Of a stretch of DNA of 42,345 nucleotides, positions 41,190 through 42,345 are shown one piece after another. Positions within the stretch are counted from its first letter, which is position 1. Every line of letters starts with the position of its first letter. The stretch comes from an uncultured Bacteroides sp. (GTDB lineage Bacteria; Bacteroidota; Bacteroidia; Bacteroidales; Bacteroidaceae). The notes beneath the pieces were generated by a model. It saw only the letters and a program-made list of their open reading frames with translations. It was not told where the DNA came from and did not search any database. Where the stretch lies: assembly GCA_949288585.1 (NCBI GenBank), contig CASEKR010000012.1, forward strand, positions 1-42,345, written 5' to 3'. A program made the position numbers and the translations under genes.

Positions 41190-42264
41190 CGTTTTCCTTT
41201 GGAACCGGAAAGCAGGCTCGCTGGTCGCCTACAAAGAGAGGTACACGGAAAAGATATGCTTCTATTTCGACCGCGACTTCCTCGGCAGCGGATACGACAT
41301 CGCGCCCTTACGGGCCTCCATCCATAGCGTTTCCGTTAGGAACGGTTTGCCCGTGTACGGCGATGACGGGAAACTCTTCGGCGGGCTGCCCTCTTTCATC
41401 GCAGATTCACTGCCGGACCACTGGGGCAACAAGGTGTTCAACGAATGGGCGAAAATGCGCCGCATCAGCACAAGGAACCTGTCCGTCCTCGACCGCCTGG
41501 CGTACATCGGCAGACGGGGCATGGGCGCGCTGGAGTTCCTGCCTCCGGCTGCCGAAGAAATGGAACAACCTTTCAAAGTGGAGATAGCCGAGCTTTACAG
41601 GCTGGCGCAGTCTGCATTGAACGAGGCTAAGAACTTTAGAGCCGAGATGCAGCCCGACTTCCTGATAGAGAGCCTGTTCAAAGTAGGCACATCCGCAGGC
41701 GGACGCAGGCCCAAAGCCATCATCAACCTTAATCCGGAGACGGGCGAATGCTATTCCGGCCAGGTCGCCGCGCCCGCACCCGGATATGTTCCCATGATTG
41801 TCAAGTTCGACGAACATTCGGAGGTTCCCACCACCCGCATCGAGTACAGCTACTACCTCATGGCAAAAGATGCCGGTCTGAACATGATGCCGTCGCGCCT
41901 CGTGGAAGGAGAACAAACCGCCCATTTCCTGACAGAGCGGTTCGATCGCAGGGAAGGGAAAAGGGTGCATGTGCAGACTTTGGCCGCCATGAATCCTACC
42001 GCGAACAGTTACGAAGGCCTGTTCGAAACGGCCTGCCGGATTGGTATCTTGCCGGCTGAACTCAAGCAGTTGTTTCTCCTGACAGTCATGAATGTAACAG
42101 GAGGAAACGTGGACGACCATAACAAGAACTTCAGTTTCCTGATGAATGACGACGGCGTGTGGCATGTCGCCCCGGCATACGATTACACGTTTTCCGTAGA
42201 TCCGTCCGCACCGGGATATGTGAACCGTCACAGCATGACCGTATGCAACGTAAGCATTCGGTAA
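41173..42264 (+). CDS. hipA: HipA-family kinase toxin, probably C-terminally truncated
   Basis: The 363-aa protein has the HipA N-terminal domain (GLPVYGDDGKLFGGLPSFIA then DSLPDHWGNKVFNEW) and the kinase core: GTSAGGRRPKAI (P-loop-like), MIVKFDEH (ATP-binding Lys), GGNVDDHNKNFSFL (catalytic Asp-Asn) and HVAPAYDYTFS (Mg-binding Asp). HipA phosphorylates a tRNA synthetase and arrests growth. The protein ends MTVCNVSIR, about 60-80 residues short of the usual length of about 430. The sequence after the stop is AT-rich and carries a promoter box. The ribosome-binding site aaggaggag precedes the ATG. Truncation would likely impair it. Confidence 0.83.
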   Translation: MIRNLDVFLWNRKAGSLVAYKERYTEKICFYFDRDFLGSGYDIAPLRASIHSVSVRNGLPVYGDDGKLFGGLPSFIADSLPDHWGNKVFNEWAKMRRISTRNLSVLDRLAYIGRRGMGALEFLPPAAEEMEQPFKVEIAELYRLAQSALNEAKNFRAEMQPDFLIESLFKVGTSAGGRRPKAIINLNPETGECYSGQVAAPAPGYVPMIVKFDEHSEVPTTRIEYSYYLMAKDAGLNMMPSRLVEGEQTAHFLTERFDRREGKRVHVQTLAAMNPTANSYEGLFETACRIGILPAELKQLFLLTVMNVTGGNVDDHNKNFSFLMNDDGVWHVAPAYDYTFSVDPSAPGYVNRHSMTVCNVSIR

Positions 42265-42295
42265 TTCCCATATTTTTCGATATCTTTTATTGTCT

Positions 42296-42303
42296 TACTT
42301 TTG
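42296..42303 (+). promoter_or_regulatory. -7 box for a gene beyond the window
   Basis: TACTTTTG fits TAnnTTTG and is followed by a leader reaching the window end. A -33-like ttttcg is about 20 bases upstream. The gene it serves is not visible. Confidence 0.4.
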
Positions 42304-42345
42304 CGGTGTAAACACTACTTATCATCAACTAAACGAACAATCAGT

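Overview
The window looks like a Bacteroides (or very close relative) chromosome segment. The pointers are UpxY/UpxZ-type capsule regulators, many promoters of the Bacteroides -33 TTTG / -7 TAnnTTTG type, a DUF4248-HU-smalltalk-amidase gene set, and a promoter bracketed by inverted repeats ahead of a capsule locus. No rRNA, tRNA or CRISPR array was seen. The species cannot be fixed from the sequence alone.

Layout. (1) About 0.7-9.0 kb, minus strand, AT-rich: the distal part of a capsular or exopolysaccharide locus, transcribed Wzx flippase, pyruvyltransferase, FrhB-like iron-sulfur protein, Wzy-type polymerase and three glycosyltransferases. (2) About 9.2-19.8 kb, GC-rich except for the toxin-antitoxin pairs: an accessory block that splits the capsule locus. 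It holds two PIN-domain toxin-antitoxin pairs, a GNAT pair and two closely related AAA-ATPase/PD-(D/E)XK genes. Those ATPase genes lie as direct repeats around a cassette made of a VapE primase-helicase, DUF4248, an HU-like protein, a smalltalk peptide and a peptidoglycan amidase. (3) 19.8-22.5 kb, minus strand: the capsule head, with UpxY antiterminator, UpxZ and a WecA/MraY-type initiating transferase. (4) 22.57-22.79 kb: a 223-bp segment bounded by perfect 26-bp inverted repeats, carrying a Bacteroides promoter that points away from upxY, so the capsule is predicted OFF in this sequence. (5) 22.9-29.6 kb, plus strand: a heavy-metal efflux cluster (His/Cys-rich small protein, CusB-like adaptor, CusA/CzcA pump, TolC-like channel). 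(6) 29.6-31.0 kb, minus strand: an RsmF-like rRNA methyltransferase. (7) 31.4-38.7 kb, plus strand: a type I restriction-modification operon hsdM - YhcG-like nuclease - hsdS - unknown 97-aa gene - hsdR. hsdR carries one in-frame stop, and hsdS has a 12-bp tandem repeat in its linker. A decayed tyrosine-recombinase fragment may follow. (8) 39.0-40.7 kb: a secreted GH110-like alpha-galactosidase. (9) 40.8-42.3 kb: a HipB/HipA pair in which HipA seems to lack its C-terminus.

Several repeat families decorate the gaps: four copies of a 135-176-bp palindromic MITE-like element, runs of an aattctt heptamer, a 9-bp tandem array, and a nested inverted repeat of about 124 bp. Overall the window reads as capsule and defence territory with several possible switches: the invertible promoter, the hsdS repeat number, a C-tract in the FrhB gene and the hsdR stop. 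Homology statements rest on recognition of motifs in the translations; no search was run.
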